In this document: positions 43,610 through 53,133 of the stretch, in pieces
Layout of the letters: each line of letters starts with the position of its first letter
How positions within the stretch are numbered: the stretch's first letter is position 1
Assembly (NCBI RefSeq): GCF_900312815.1
Contig: NZ_OMPE01000008.1
Coordinates: 1-64,000, forward strand
Direction of reading: 5' to 3'
Source of the DNA: Aquimarina sp. AU474
Lineage (GTDB): Bacteria > Bacteroidota > Bacteroidia > Flavobacteriales > Flavobacteriaceae
DNA: 64,000 nucleotides
Translations under genes and position numbers: made by a program
The notes under the pieces: generated by a model
Database searches by the model: none
The model's input: only the letters and a program-made list of their open reading frames with translations
What the model was told of the DNA's origin: nothing

Positions 43610-45616
43610 ATGAACTACATTTCGAAGGAAAAAATAGCATTAAATTTTGATAGAAAAGAATACAATGATGATGTACTTCTTTCTCTGTATTATAAAATGT
43701 TACAACCGCGTCTTATTGAAGAAAAGATGTTAGTATTGCTAAGGCAAGGTAAAATTTCTAAATGGTTTAGTGGTATTGGTCAAGAAGCAATATCAGTTGG
43801 AGTAACTTCGGCATTAGAAAACGATGAGTATATATTACCTATGCATCGTAATTTAGGTGTGTTTACTGCAAGAAAAATACCATTATATAGACTTTTTTCT
43901 CAATGGCAAGGAAAGGCCAGTGGTTTTACAAAAGGACGAGATCGTTCTTTTCACTTTGGGACTCAAGAATATAATATTATTGGTATGATTTCTCATTTAG
44001 GCCCTCAGATGGGAGTGGCAAATGGGATAGCTTTGGCAAATCTGTTAAAGAGTAATAATAAGGTTACCGCTGTTTTTACTGGAGAAGGAGGTACAAGCGA
44101 AGGGGATTTTCATGAAGCTCTAAATGTAGCCTCTGTTTGGGATTTACCTGTCTTATTTTGTATCGAAAATAATGGGTACGGATTATCAACTCCCACGAAA
44201 GAGCAATATCGTTGCGAACATTTGGCGGATAGAGGTAAAGGATATGGTATAGAATCACATATTATTAACGGAAATAATATTCTCGAAGTTTATCATAAAG
44301 TTAATGAACTAGCTAAAAGTATTCGAAAACAACCTCGTCCTATCCTATTGGAGTTCAAAACATTTAGAATGAGAGGTCATGAAGAGGCTAGCGGCACGAA
44401 ATATGTTCCTCAAGAATTGATGGATGAGTGGGCGGCTAAAGATCCCATAGAAAATTATAAAAATTTCTTGATTTCGGAAGGAGTTTTTACCGAGGATTAT
44501 GATCTTCAGAAAAAAACAGAGTTTAAAGAAGAAATAGAGTCACACTGGGAGCGTGCCGTTAATGAGAGTGTTATTCCTGTTGACTTAGAAGTAGAATTAA
44601 GTGATGTCTATGCGAGATCTGATTATGAAATAACTGATCCAAACCGTAATACTAATGAAATTAGATTAGTTGATGCTATTTCTGAAGGTCTACGAGAATC
44701 AATGCAACGTCATGATGAATTAGTGATTATGGGGCAAGATATTGCCGAGTACGGAGGAGTGTTTAAAATTACAGAAGGATTTGTAGAAGATTTTGGGAAA
44801 GATCGCGTTCGCAATACTCCTATATGCGAATCTACAATTGTTGCAGCTGGATATGGGCTTTCGATAAATGATTGTAAAGCTGTAGTCGAAATGCAATTTG
44901 CAGATTTTGTATCCTCTGGGTTTAATCCTATTGTTAATCTATTGGCAAAGTCTTATTATCGTTGGGGTCAATCTTCTGATGTAGTTGTTAGAATGCCTTG
45001 TGGAGCTGGTGTTGGGGCAGGGCCCTTTCATAGTCAAACTAATGAAGCGTGGTTCACCAAAGTACCTGGTTTAAAAATAATTTATCCGGCTTTTCCGTAT
45101 GATGCTAAAGGGTTGTTGATATCCGCTATTGAAGATATTAATCCGGTATTATGTTTTGAACATAAAGCTCTATATAGAAGTATTAGGCAACAGGTTCCTG
45201 AAGGATATTATAACGTACCACTAGGTAAAGCTGCGCTATTAGATGAAGGTAATGATGTTACTGTTATAAGTTATGGAGCAGGAGTACATTGGGCTCTTGA
45301 AACTTTAAACAAACACAGGGATATATCAGTAGATTTAATTGACCTTAGGACATTACAGCCATTGGATGTTGAAACAATTTATAGTTCGGTTAAAAAGACC
45401 GGAAAAGCAATAATCTTGCAAGAAGATACTTTGTTTGGGGGTATAGCCTCAGATATTTCAGCATTACTTATGGAAAATTGTTTTACGTATCTCGATGCAC
45501 CTGTAAAAAGGGTGGCAAGTATAGAAACGCCAATTCCTTTTGATTCTAATCTTGAAAAACAATATTTGGCTAAGGATAAATTCGAAGAAGAATTATTGAT
45601 TTTGTTGAAGTATTAA
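43610..45616 (+). CDS. fused 2-oxoacid dehydrogenase E1 (alpha plus beta)
   Basis: This 668-residue fusion has an alpha half (1 to about 330) with the thiamine diphosphate motif TGEGGTSEGDFHEA...NNGYG and the phosphorylation-loop RMRGHEEASG. The beta half (about 345-668) has GQDIAEYGGVFKITEGF and VVRMPCGAGVGAGPFHSQ. It is the decarboxylating subunit of a branched-chain 2-oxoacid or pyruvate dehydrogenase complex. The fused form is usual in Bacteroidetes. No E2/E3 genes are adjacent. It ends 253 bp before the polysaccharide operon. Confidence 0.92.
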   Translation: MNYISKEKIALNFDRKEYNDDVLLSLYYKMLQPRLIEEKMLVLLRQGKISKWFSGIGQEAISVGVTSALENDEYILPMHRNLGVFTARKIPLYRLFSQWQGKASGFTKGRDRSFHFGTQEYNIIGMISHLGPQMGVANGIALANLLKSNNKVTAVFTGEGGTSEGDFHEALNVASVWDLPVLFCIENNGYGLSTPTKEQYRCEHLADRGKGYGIESHIINGNNILEVYHKVNELAKSIRKQPRPILLEFKTFRMRGHEEASGTKYVPQELMDEWAAKDPIENYKNFLISEGVFTEDYDLQKKTEFKEEIESHWERAVNESVIPVDLEVELSDVYARSDYEITDPNRNTNEIRLVDAISEGLRESMQRHDELVIMGQDIAEYGGVFKITEGFVEDFGKDRVRNTPICESTIVAAGYGLSINDCKAVVEMQFADFVSSGFNPIVNLLAKSYYRWGQSSDVVVRMPCGAGVGAGPFHSQTNEAWFTKVPGLKIIYPAFPYDAKGLLISAIEDINPVLCFEHKALYRSIRQQVPEGYYNVPLGKAALLDEGNDVTVISYGAGVHWALETLNKHRDISVDLIDLRTLQPLDVETIYSSVKKTGKAIILQEDTLFGGIASDISALLMENCFTYLDAPVKRVASIETPIPFDSNLEKQYLAKDKFEEELLILLKY

Positions 45617-45755
45617 ATGAGTTTTTGGATTAAGAAAACGTTATAGTTAACAAAAAATAATTTAAATTCAATTATCTGATTTTTAAGTATTTATATATTT
45701 TTTTTAGACGAATTGTATGTTTTTAACGTTGTTTGAAATATATGAATTTTAATTA

Positions 45756-45869
45756 GGGGTAAAATCCCCTTTAACTTAGTTGTAAGTTCTGTTAGTAAAT
45801 GTTAATTTCGCGCAGTCTATGCTTAGCATAGTCTTCGGGACTAAATAACAGGGGATTAAAAAGAAATAC
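45756..45869 (+). promoter_or_regulatory. structured leader of the polysaccharide operon
   Basis: AGGGGTAAAATCCCCT (45756-45771) is a short perfect hairpin. Further on, CTATGCTTAGCATAG (45817-45831) and TAGTCTTCGGGACTA (45829-45843, with a UUCG-type loop) overlap by three bases, so only one can form at a time. This competing arrangement, just before the first gene (ATG at 45870), could act in transcription or translation control. The sequence is not a known riboswitch as far as I can tell. The start codon follows GGGGATTAAAAAGAAATAC. Confidence 0.45.
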
Positions 45870-46868
45870 ATGAACACTAAACAGATAGAGCAGTTACGTT
45901 TGTCAAAAGTACTCGTAACCGGTGCAGCTGGTTTTATTGGATCTAATCTTTGCGAAGCACTTTTAGATATAGGGAGTACTGTAGTTGGTTTAGATAATTT
46001 TGCAACCGGACACAAGAAAAATCTTTCTTTAATAATTGACAATCCTAATTTTACTTTTATTGAAGGAGATATTCGAAACTTAGATGATTGTAATAAAGCT
46101 TGTGACGGTATTGATTTCGTTTTGCATCAGGCTGCTTTGGGTTCTGTACCTAGATCTATTAATGACCCTATTACTAGTAATGATGTAAATGTTGGAGGGT
46201 TTCTAAATATGTTAGTTGCTTCTAGAGATGCAAATGTAAAACGTTTTGTTTATGCGGCAAGTTCTTCTACCTACGGAGATTCTAAATCATTACCAAAGAT
46301 TGAGGAAAACATAGGAAAACCTTTATCTCCCTATGCGATCACTAAATATGTGAACGAATTATATGCAGAAAATTTCAAGAAATCATATGATCTAGATACT
46401 ATAGGATTACGTTATTTTAATGTATTCGGTCGAAAACAAGATCCTGATGGGGCATATGCAGCGGTAATACCAAAATTTGTAATGCAATTTATGAAACATG
46501 AATCTCCAGTAATTAATGGTGATGGCTCGTTTTCTAGAGACTTTACATATATAGACAATGTTATTCAGATGAATTTATGTGCAATAACATCAGAAAATAC
46601 TGATGCACTAAACAATGTTTATAATACTGCTTTTGGAGAAAGAACAACGTTAAATGAACTAACTTCTTTATTAAAAGAATATTTATCAGAATTTGATAAT
46701 GGGATTGCAGATATTGAAGTCAAGTTTGGACCAGAACGTAGGGGAGATGTGCCGCATTCTTTGGCATCTATCGATAAGGCTAAGAATTTATTGGGTTATA
46801 GTCCAAAATTTGATATGAGATCGGGATTAAAGGAAGCTGTAAAATGGTATTGGAATAACCTGAAATAA
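45870..46868 (+). CDS. UDP-N-acetylhexosamine 4-epimerase (WbpP/TviC-like SDR)
   Basis: This 332-residue extended SDR has [14 protein letters not shown] (Rossmann loop), SSSTYGDS and YAITKY (catalytic Ser and Tyr-x3-Lys). It inter-converts UDP-GlcNAc and UDP-GalNAc (or their uronic forms). As the first gene of the operon it supplies the sugar donor with the next gene. The family usually runs 320-345 residues, so it is complete. Weaker alternative: UDP-glucose 4-epimerase. Confidence 0.88.
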   Translation: MNTKQIEQLRLSKVLVTGAAGFIGSNLCEALLDIGSTVVGLDNFATGHKKNLSLIIDNPNFTFIEGDIRNLDDCNKACDGIDFVLHQAALGSVPRSINDPITSNDVNVGGFLNMLVASRDANVKRFVYAASSSTYGDSKSLPKIEENIGKPLSPYAITKYVNELYAENFKKSYDLDTIGLRYFNVFGRKQDPDGAYAAVIPKFVMQFMKHESPVINGDGSFSRDFTYIDNVIQMNLCAITSENTDALNNVYNTAFGERTTLNELTSLLKEYLSEFDNGIADIEVKFGPERRGDVPHSLASIDKAKNLLGYSPKFDMRSGLKEAVKWYWNNLK

Positions 46869-46905
46869 TTCCGAACAAAAACCAATAATAAAATAAGTAA
46901 CAATA

Positions 46906-48189
46906 ATGCAAGATATTAAAATAGCAATTATAGGATTAGGATACGTTGGACTTCCGTTGGCCAGATTGTTTGCTACTAAATTTCCGGTAGTAGGATTCGA
47001 TATTAATGATGAAAGAATAGCAGAATTACGTTCAGGCAAAGATTCAACTTTGGAAGTAGAAGATGAACTTTTACAAGCTGTATTAAAAGAAAATGTAGAT
47101 AAAAAGGGTAATGGCCTTTATTGCTCTAGCCAGATAGAAGATATTGAGGATTGTAATTATTACATAGTTACTGTACCCACACCTGTAGATAGAAATAATA
47201 GACCAGATTTAACACCTCTTTATAAATCTAGTGAAACTGTAGCTAAGGTATTAAAGGTTGATGATATTGTAATTTATGAATCTACAGTATATCCAGGTGT
47301 AACCGAAGAAGAATGTATACCAGTACTTGAAAAAATTAGTGGGTTAAAATTTAATAAAGATTTTTATGCTGGATATTCTCCCGAGCGTATAAATCCTGGG
47401 GATAAGAAACATACTGTAGAGAAAATACTAAAGGTCACTGCGGGTTCGACACCCGAAATAGGAAAAAAAGTGGATGCGCTTTATAATACTGTTATAGCAG
47501 CAGGAACACATTTGGCCCCAACGATAAAGGTAGCAGAGGCAGCCAAAGTAATTGAAAATTCTCAGCGAGATATAAATATTGCTTTTGTAAATGAATTGGC
47601 CAAGATCTTTAATTTAATGGACATAGATACACACGATGTTCTAGAAGCTGCCGGAACCAAATGGAATTTCCTTCCTTTCAAACCAGGGCTTGTAGGTGGA
47701 CATTGTATTGGTGTCGATCCTTATTATTTGGCTCAACGCGCTCAAGAATTTGGATATCATCCAGAAATTATTTTGGCAGGTAGAAGATTAAATGATAGTA
47801 TGGGGCAATACGTAGCGTCAGAGATTATTAAATTAATGGTTAAACATGATATAAGAATTAAAGGAGCAAAAGTTTTGATATTAGGGGTTACTTTTAAAGA
47901 AAATTGCCCAGATGTACGCAATACTCGAGCTGTTGATGTTATAGAACAATTGAAAGATTTTGGAACAGAAATAACAGTTTTTGATCCCTGGGCGAATCCT
48001 GCTGAAGTACAACATGAATATAATTTAGAGACTACCACAGAATTACCTATTCAAAAGTTTGATACTATAGTTCTTACCGTTGCTCATAAAGAATTTCTGG
48101 ATATAGATTTAGAATCATTACTTCTACCAAATGGTGTTTTGTATGATGTAAAAGGGATTTTAAAAGATAAAGTAGACGGTAGATTATAA
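46906..48189 (+). CDS. nucleotide sugar dehydrogenase (UDP-HexNAc 6-dehydrogenase, TviB/WbpO-like)
   Basis: The 427-residue enzyme has GLGYVGLPLARLFA (NAD loop), VPTPVD, YESTVYPGVTEEEC and the catalytic-cysteine segment PGLVGGHCIGVDPYYL. It oxidises C6 of a UDP-sugar to the uronic acid, making an acidic residue for the polymer. A perfect 7-bp hairpin (48193-48209) follows the gene without a T run, so it is not a clear terminator. Pairing with the 4-epimerase points to a GalNAcA-type donor. Confidence 0.9.
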   Translation: MQDIKIAIIGLGYVGLPLARLFATKFPVVGFDINDERIAELRSGKDSTLEVEDELLQAVLKENVDKKGNGLYCSSQIEDIEDCNYYIVTVPTPVDRNNRPDLTPLYKSSETVAKVLKVDDIVIYESTVYPGVTEEECIPVLEKISGLKFNKDFYAGYSPERINPGDKKHTVEKILKVTAGSTPEIGKKVDALYNTVIAAGTHLAPTIKVAEAAKVIENSQRDINIAFVNELAKIFNLMDIDTHDVLEAAGTKWNFLPFKPGLVGGHCIGVDPYYLAQRAQEFGYHPEIILAGRRLNDSMGQYVASEIIKLMVKHDIRIKGAKVLILGVTFKENCPDVRNTRAVDVIEQLKDFGTEITVFDPWANPAEVQHEYNLETTTELPIQKFDTIVLTVAHKEFLDIDLESLLLPNGVLYDVKGILKDKVDGRL

Positions 48190-48234
48190 TATTATCCTTT
48201 TTAAGGATAGCTATAAACCTTTAAACTAATTACT

Positions 48235-49755
48235 TTGAGCCAACTAAAAAAAGGAGCTTTATTAAACTATATCACGATTTTTTTGACGAATGTGGTAGGA
48301 TTACTTCTTACTCCTTTTATTCTTAAATATTTAGGGAAAAATGAATATGGTATTTTTATAACTATTGGAGCACTAATAGGTACTATTTCTATATTAGATT
48401 TTGGACTTAATAATACGATAATAAGATTTGTTGCTAAGTATAGAGCTGAAAAGGATAAAGAGGGAGAGGAGAATTTTTTGGCCACCACGATGATCATATA
48501 TATGATTATTTCTCTTTTGGTATTAATAGTTGGTTTTTCTTTTTATGCCAATATTGAATCTTATTTCACAAAACTAAACCCCGAAGAAATTGAGATAGCA
48601 AAAGTAATGTTTGTTATTTTAATTTTTAATCTGGCGATTAGATTGCCAGGAGGATCTTTTACAGGGATATGTTCGGGTTATGAAGAATTTGTTTTTCCAA
48701 AAACTCTAAATATTATTAGATACGTTTTAAGATCTCTAACAGTCGTTGCAGTTTTACTATACGGGGGTCGATCAATTGCTCTGGTAATAGTAGATACTGT
48801 TTTTAATGTTAGTGTAATTATTGTTACAGGCTATTTTGTTTTCAGAAAACTTAAAGTAAAATTTAAACTTCATTCGCTGAAGAAAAGTTTTATTAAACAT
48901 ATCCTCAAGTATTCGGTTTGGATTTTTGTTTTCTCTTTGGTAGGCCTTTTTCAATGGAAAGCGGGCCACTGGGTATTGGGTAGAATAAGCCCACCAGCAG
49001 TTCTTACTATTTATGGTATTGGAATCACGTTGGGGACATACTATGGAGCCTTTTCCACTGCAATTTCAGGAGTCTTTCTTCCTAGGGCCACTCAGATGTC
49101 TGTTGATAATGCTTCTGGAGAACAACTTACCGACATGATGATTAAAATTGGACGTCTATCTTTTATAGTTCTAATGTATATTTTGATAGCCTTTGCACTT
49201 TACGGTAATCAGTTTGTTAACTTATGGGTTGGTGATACTATTGGTGAAGAGGGAAGTTATCAATCGTGGGTGATAGCCTTAATGATAATGATGGCTTATA
49301 CACTTCCTTTAGTGCAACACTTTGGTAATTCTATTTTGGAGGCAAAGAATAAACTATCGTTTAAGGCAATTTTGTATTTGTCTTTTATGATTATAGGTAC
49401 TGTTATAGGAGCTGTTTTTGCAAAAAAGTATGCAGCAATAGGTATGATGGCAGGCTCTGTAATTGGTTGGTTAATTGTTCAAAATGTTATGAATTTTTAT
49501 TACCACAAAGTGATTAAACTCAATATTCCTAGATTTTTTAAAGAACTAGCTTATAAAACTATTCTGGCGCTGATTATAATTTTGGCAGTTGGATATTTTA
49601 TAAATTATATACCTGGAGAAGGATGGCTTAATTTTGTACTCAAAGGAAGTACATTTACTATTGTGTTCGGAGTTTTAATGTACACATTAGGGTTACATGA
49701 ATACGAAAAACAATTATTTGTTAAACCTATTGCTTCAGTTTTGAGGCGAAAATAG
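48235..49755 (+). CDS. polysaccharide flippase (Wzx/MATE-like)
   Basis: This 506-residue membrane protein has about 14 helices, starting LKKGALLNYITIFLTNVVGLL, the usual opening of the oligosaccharide flippase family. It is predicted to turn undecaprenyl-linked repeat units across the inner membrane. The start is TTG at 48235; no in-frame ATG precedes it, and the first helix would be lost with any downstream start. It lies after the sugar-nucleotide genes and before glycosyltransferases, as expected. Confidence 0.88.
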   Translation: MSQLKKGALLNYITIFLTNVVGLLLTPFILKYLGKNEYGIFITIGALIGTISILDFGLNNTIIRFVAKYRAEKDKEGEENFLATTMIIYMIISLLVLIVGFSFYANIESYFTKLNPEEIEIAKVMFVILIFNLAIRLPGGSFTGICSGYEEFVFPKTLNIIRYVLRSLTVVAVLLYGGRSIALVIVDTVFNVSVIIVTGYFVFRKLKVKFKLHSLKKSFIKHILKYSVWIFVFSLVGLFQWKAGHWVLGRISPPAVLTIYGIGITLGTYYGAFSTAISGVFLPRATQMSVDNASGEQLTDMMIKIGRLSFIVLMYILIAFALYGNQFVNLWVGDTIGEEGSYQSWVIALMIMMAYTLPLVQHFGNSILEAKNKLSFKAILYLSFMIIGTVIGAVFAKKYAAIGMMAGSVIGWLIVQNVMNFYYHKVIKLNIPRFFKELAYKTILALIIILAVGYFINYIPGEGWLNFVLKGSTFTIVFGVLMYTLGLHEYEKQLFVKPIASVLRRK

Positions 49756-49761
49756 AGGAGA

Positions 49762-51042
49762 ATGGAAACACTGAAACTTCGTCATATATCATATTCTGAT
49801 AACGGTACAAAAATCAACTACGATTATATAGCTGATGGACAAGTGCAGAAATATTTTGATCAAGATCAACTTTTTTATTCAAAATATTTGGTAGATGTTA
49901 GTGCGGTTCCTGATAGTATAGCCGTTATTCCTTTTTTATCTAATGTACTACCCATAGCATGGTTTGCGGGATTTACTATAGAAGTAGAAGAAATCGACGA
50001 AGATTTTTATAATTCAATAGAATTGATCAAAGCAGAATTTGCTAAGCGAGATACACCTCAGAGTTTTGGAGGAACACTTGTAGCGAAGAAAATTGTTAAA
50101 AACAACACAAGCGGAACCAAAACTGCGATGTTGTTTAGTGGCGGAGTTGATGCGTATGCCACGTATATAAGAATTTATGAAGAAACGCCTGATTTAATAA
50201 CACTTTTAGGAGCCGATATAGATATAAAAGATCAGGAACAATGGAATGATTTTGCTGGTTTTATTGATAATGAAGAATTGCTTGAAAATAACCATAAAGA
50301 ATATATAGAAACTAATCTTAGAGATTTTTATACCTATCAAGTAGAATTACTTTTAAAAGATATAGGCTGGTGGGGTAAAGTACAACATGGACTTGCTTTA
50401 ATAGGTGCTATAGCGCCACTTTCTTATGTATATAACTATGGCTCTGTCTATATTGCTTCTTCATATACAGATCATATTGATATTGATTGGGGTTCGACTC
50501 CAGATATTGATGAGAAAATAACTTGGGCAGGTGATCTTAAGGTTATTCATGATGGATACGAACTAAAAAGGCAAGATAAAGTAGATTTAATTGCTGGTTT
50601 TGCTGCAGTTACAGATACTAAGTTTAAATTAAGAGTATGTTACTCTGAGAAGAGAACCGAGTTTAATTGTAGTATTTGCGAAAAATGCTTTAGGACTATT
50701 TTGGGCTTGATTCTTAATGGTAAAAATCCTAATGATTATGGATTTAATGTGGATCAAACTATTTACGATAAGTTTTATGAAGTATTAGATATTGGTGGAG
50801 CAAGTGATGGAGTACGTTATTTTTGGTGGGAATTGATGGAAAAGGCCAAGAATTCTAGTGATTTTTATGTGTTTTCGGATAAACAAACTGAGACTAAACA
50901 AATTAATGATATTAGAGGAGGTAAAATCGATCGCCTTTTAGAACAAAAAATTAATAATCCCAATAAAGGGATCCGTCGAATAAAATTTATAATTAGGAAT
51001 AAATTTCCTTGGGTAAGCAAACTATACAGAAAAATTAAATAG
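49762..51042 (+). CDS. PP-loop ATPase-like protein of the polysaccharide operon
   Basis: The 426-residue protein carries LFSGGVDAYATY, the SGGxDS-type PP-loop that binds ATP and adenylates a substrate, and later CSICEKCFRTI, a zinc site like that of QueC-type enzymes. The N-terminal 115 residues are a separate beta-rich part. It may activate a carboxylate for amide or thiol formation on a sugar or its substituent. It starts 6 bp after the flippase and its stop directly abuts the next ATG. The exact reaction is unknown. Confidence 0.7.
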   Translation: METLKLRHISYSDNGTKINYDYIADGQVQKYFDQDQLFYSKYLVDVSAVPDSIAVIPFLSNVLPIAWFAGFTIEVEEIDEDFYNSIELIKAEFAKRDTPQSFGGTLVAKKIVKNNTSGTKTAMLFSGGVDAYATYIRIYEETPDLITLLGADIDIKDQEQWNDFAGFIDNEELLENNHKEYIETNLRDFYTYQVELLLKDIGWWGKVQHGLALIGAIAPLSYVYNYGSVYIASSYTDHIDIDWGSTPDIDEKITWAGDLKVIHDGYELKRQDKVDLIAGFAAVTDTKFKLRVCYSEKRTEFNCSICEKCFRTILGLILNGKNPNDYGFNVDQTIYDKFYEVLDIGGASDGVRYFWWELMEKAKNSSDFYVFSDKQTETKQINDIRGGKIDRLLEQKINNPNKGIRRIKFIIRNKFPWVSKLYRKIK

Positions 51043-52014
51043 ATGAAATACGGACTACTAACTTACGATGAGAATAGACGTTTTTTTAATGTAGGAGATA
51101 ATATTCAGAGTTTAGCGGCAAAGCAGTTTTTGCCACAAGTGGATACTTTTTTAAATAGAGAACGGCTTGGCGATTATCAAGGAGAACAGGTAAAACTGAT
51201 TATGAATGGGTGGTTTACTCATAATATTCATAATTGGGTTCCTTCAGAAGATATAGATCCAATATTTGTATCTTTTCATATGAACAATACAGCAGCACCA
51301 TTTATGCTGAGTGAAAGGGGGATAGCGTATCTTAAAAAGCATGAACCTATAGGTTGTAGAGATCAATTTACTGCGGATACCCTTAAGTCTAAAGGAATAG
51401 ATGCTCATTTTACGGGATGTCTTACTTTAACTTTGGATTCTTATAAAGTAGATGATTCGCAAAGAGGAGAAGATATCTATATTGTAGATCCTTTGTATAG
51501 TTATCCAAGGCCAGAAAAAATATTCTATAACACAAAGCTTACCGTTAAGAATATCCTTAATGGATCAGCTTTTCAGTTAGGAAAGAAAAATAAACATTTA
51601 AAGAATTTTATAAGTAAGGAAGTTCTAGAAACGGCCGAGTTTATCAATCAAGAACCACCGTCGAATCAATTTTCAGATGAGCAGAAATTTGAAATGGCAG
51701 AAGCTCTTTTAAATAAGTATGCAAGAGCTAAATTAGTAATTACTTCAAGAATTCATTGTGCTTTACCTTGTCTTGCATTAGGAACACCAGTAATTTTTAT
51801 TAATGGGTTTGACAGTTTTGTAGATTCATGTCGTTTTGATGGGATTCTTGAACTTTTTAATAGAATAGATGTAAATAGTAAAACAGGAGAGTTTAAGGCT
51901 AACTTCCCTTTAGAAGACAAAATAAATTTGGATACTATAGTGAAAAACCTGGAGAAGCACCATGATTTATCAAATGCTTTAAAAGAGAGGGTTACTGGTA
52001 AATTAAATTCATAA
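51043..52014 (+). CDS. polysaccharide pyruvyl transferase family protein
   Basis: This 323-residue protein has the family opening (YGLLTYDE, NVGDNIQSLAAKQFL) and the late block VITSRIHCALPCLALGTPVIF, the nucleotide-sugar-like donor site. The family adds pyruvyl ketals to sugars or acts as related glycosyltransferases. It follows the PP-loop gene with no gap, so the two may work as a pair. Pyruvylation would add negative charge to the polymer. Confidence 0.8.
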   Translation: MKYGLLTYDENRRFFNVGDNIQSLAAKQFLPQVDTFLNRERLGDYQGEQVKLIMNGWFTHNIHNWVPSEDIDPIFVSFHMNNTAAPFMLSERGIAYLKKHEPIGCRDQFTADTLKSKGIDAHFTGCLTLTLDSYKVDDSQRGEDIYIVDPLYSYPRPEKIFYNTKLTVKNILNGSAFQLGKKNKHLKNFISKEVLETAEFINQEPPSNQFSDEQKFEMAEALLNKYARAKLVITSRIHCALPCLALGTPVIFINGFDSFVDSCRFDGILELFNRIDVNSKTGEFKANFPLEDKINLDTIVKNLEKHHDLSNALKERVTGKLNS

Positions 52015-52026
52015 AATCGCTGCTAA

Positions 52027-53133
52027 ATGAAACTTCTTTACATCGTAAATAGAATTGATGGTCCTGGTGGATTAGAAAGAGTACTTTCAATAAAAGCCAG
52101 TATGTTAGCAGACCATTACAATTATGATGTACATGTCGTAACACTTAATCAAAATAATAACGACCTTTTTTATAAGTTCAGTCCTAAGATAAAGTATCAT
52201 GATATTACGGCAAAAGGAAATCCTTTAATTCATGCTTACAAGTATGCCATTGGTTTAAGACGGTTGATAAAAACACTTAAACCAGATGTAATAGCAGTCT
52301 GTGATGATGGTTTGAAAGGTTTTTTGGTTCCAAAAATAATTGGTAAACCGTGTCCGATGATTTACGAAAGACATGTTTCTAGAAATGCTGTTATAAAAGG
52401 AGGCAGAAAATCAATAGCCAAAAAAATATCAGATGATATTAAATCGGGATTGATGAATTTCGGAGGCCGTTCATATGATCATTTTGTGGTATTAACCAAT
52501 GGGAACCTTAAGGAATGGAAATTTAAAAACCTTAAAGTAATACCAAATCCATTATCCTTTTATCCTAATGAACAAAGTTCATTACAAAACAAAAGAGTTT
52601 TGGCAGTAGGAAAGCAAAGCTTTCAAAAGGGATATGATAGATTATTAAAAAGTTGGGAGATTGTTGCCAAATCTCATCCCGATTGGACATTAGATGTTTA
52701 TGGTACTATTGATAAGAATCAACAATTGGATCAATTGGCAGATCAACTAGGAATTTCTGAGAAAGTTAATTTTTATAAACCAGTAAGAAATATAGCAGAA
52801 AAATATCAAGAAGCATCAATTTATACAATGTCTTCTAGGTATGAAGGCTTTGGCATGGTATTAACAGAGGCAATGGCTTATGGCGTGCCCTGTATTTCAT
52901 ATGATTGCCCATATGGCCCTTCAGATATTATTTCTGATAAAGAGAATGGTTTGTTGATAGAAAATGGAGATACCGAAGCTTTTGCAGATGGGATTCTTAC
53001 CTTAATTAATAATGAAGAGGAAAGAAAAACCATGGGAGCAAAAGCACGAGAAGCCGTAAAAGATTACCTTCCCGAGAAAATATCGGAAGAATGGGATAAG
53101 TTATTTAGAAGTCTAACAAATACTCGGTCGTAA
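52027..53133 (+). CDS. glycosyltransferase family 4
   Basis: The GT-B fold is visible from GPGGLERVLSIKA in the N-terminal domain and GKQSFQKGYDRLLKSW with SSRYEGFGMVLTEAMAYGVPC in the C-terminal, donor-binding domain. The EAMA(Y)G segment contains the E-x7-E motif of GT4. It adds a sugar to the lipid-linked repeat unit at the cytoplasmic membrane face. It starts 12 bp after the pyruvyltransferase-like gene and overlaps the next by 1 bp. Donor sugar is unknown. Confidence 0.9.
   Translation: MKLLYIVNRIDGPGGLERVLSIKASMLADHYNYDVHVVTLNQNNNDLFYKFSPKIKYHDITAKGNPLIHAYKYAIGLRRLIKTLKPDVIAVCDDGLKGFLVPKIIGKPCPMIYERHVSRNAVIKGGRKSIAKKISDDIKSGLMNFGGRSYDHFVVLTNGNLKEWKFKNLKVIPNPLSFYPNEQSSLQNKRVLAVGKQSFQKGYDRLLKSWEIVAKSHPDWTLDVYGTIDKNQQLDQLADQLGISEKVNFYKPVRNIAEKYQEASIYTMSSRYEGFGMVLTEAMAYGVPCISYDCPYGPSDIISDKENGLLIENGDTEAFADGILTLINNEEERKTMGAKAREAVKDYLPEKISEEWDKLFRSLTNTRS

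Noticed and set aside
48193..48209. Hairpin after the nucleotide sugar dehydrogenase gene as a terminator
   Set aside because: The 7-bp stem is not followed by a T run and the operon clearly continues.
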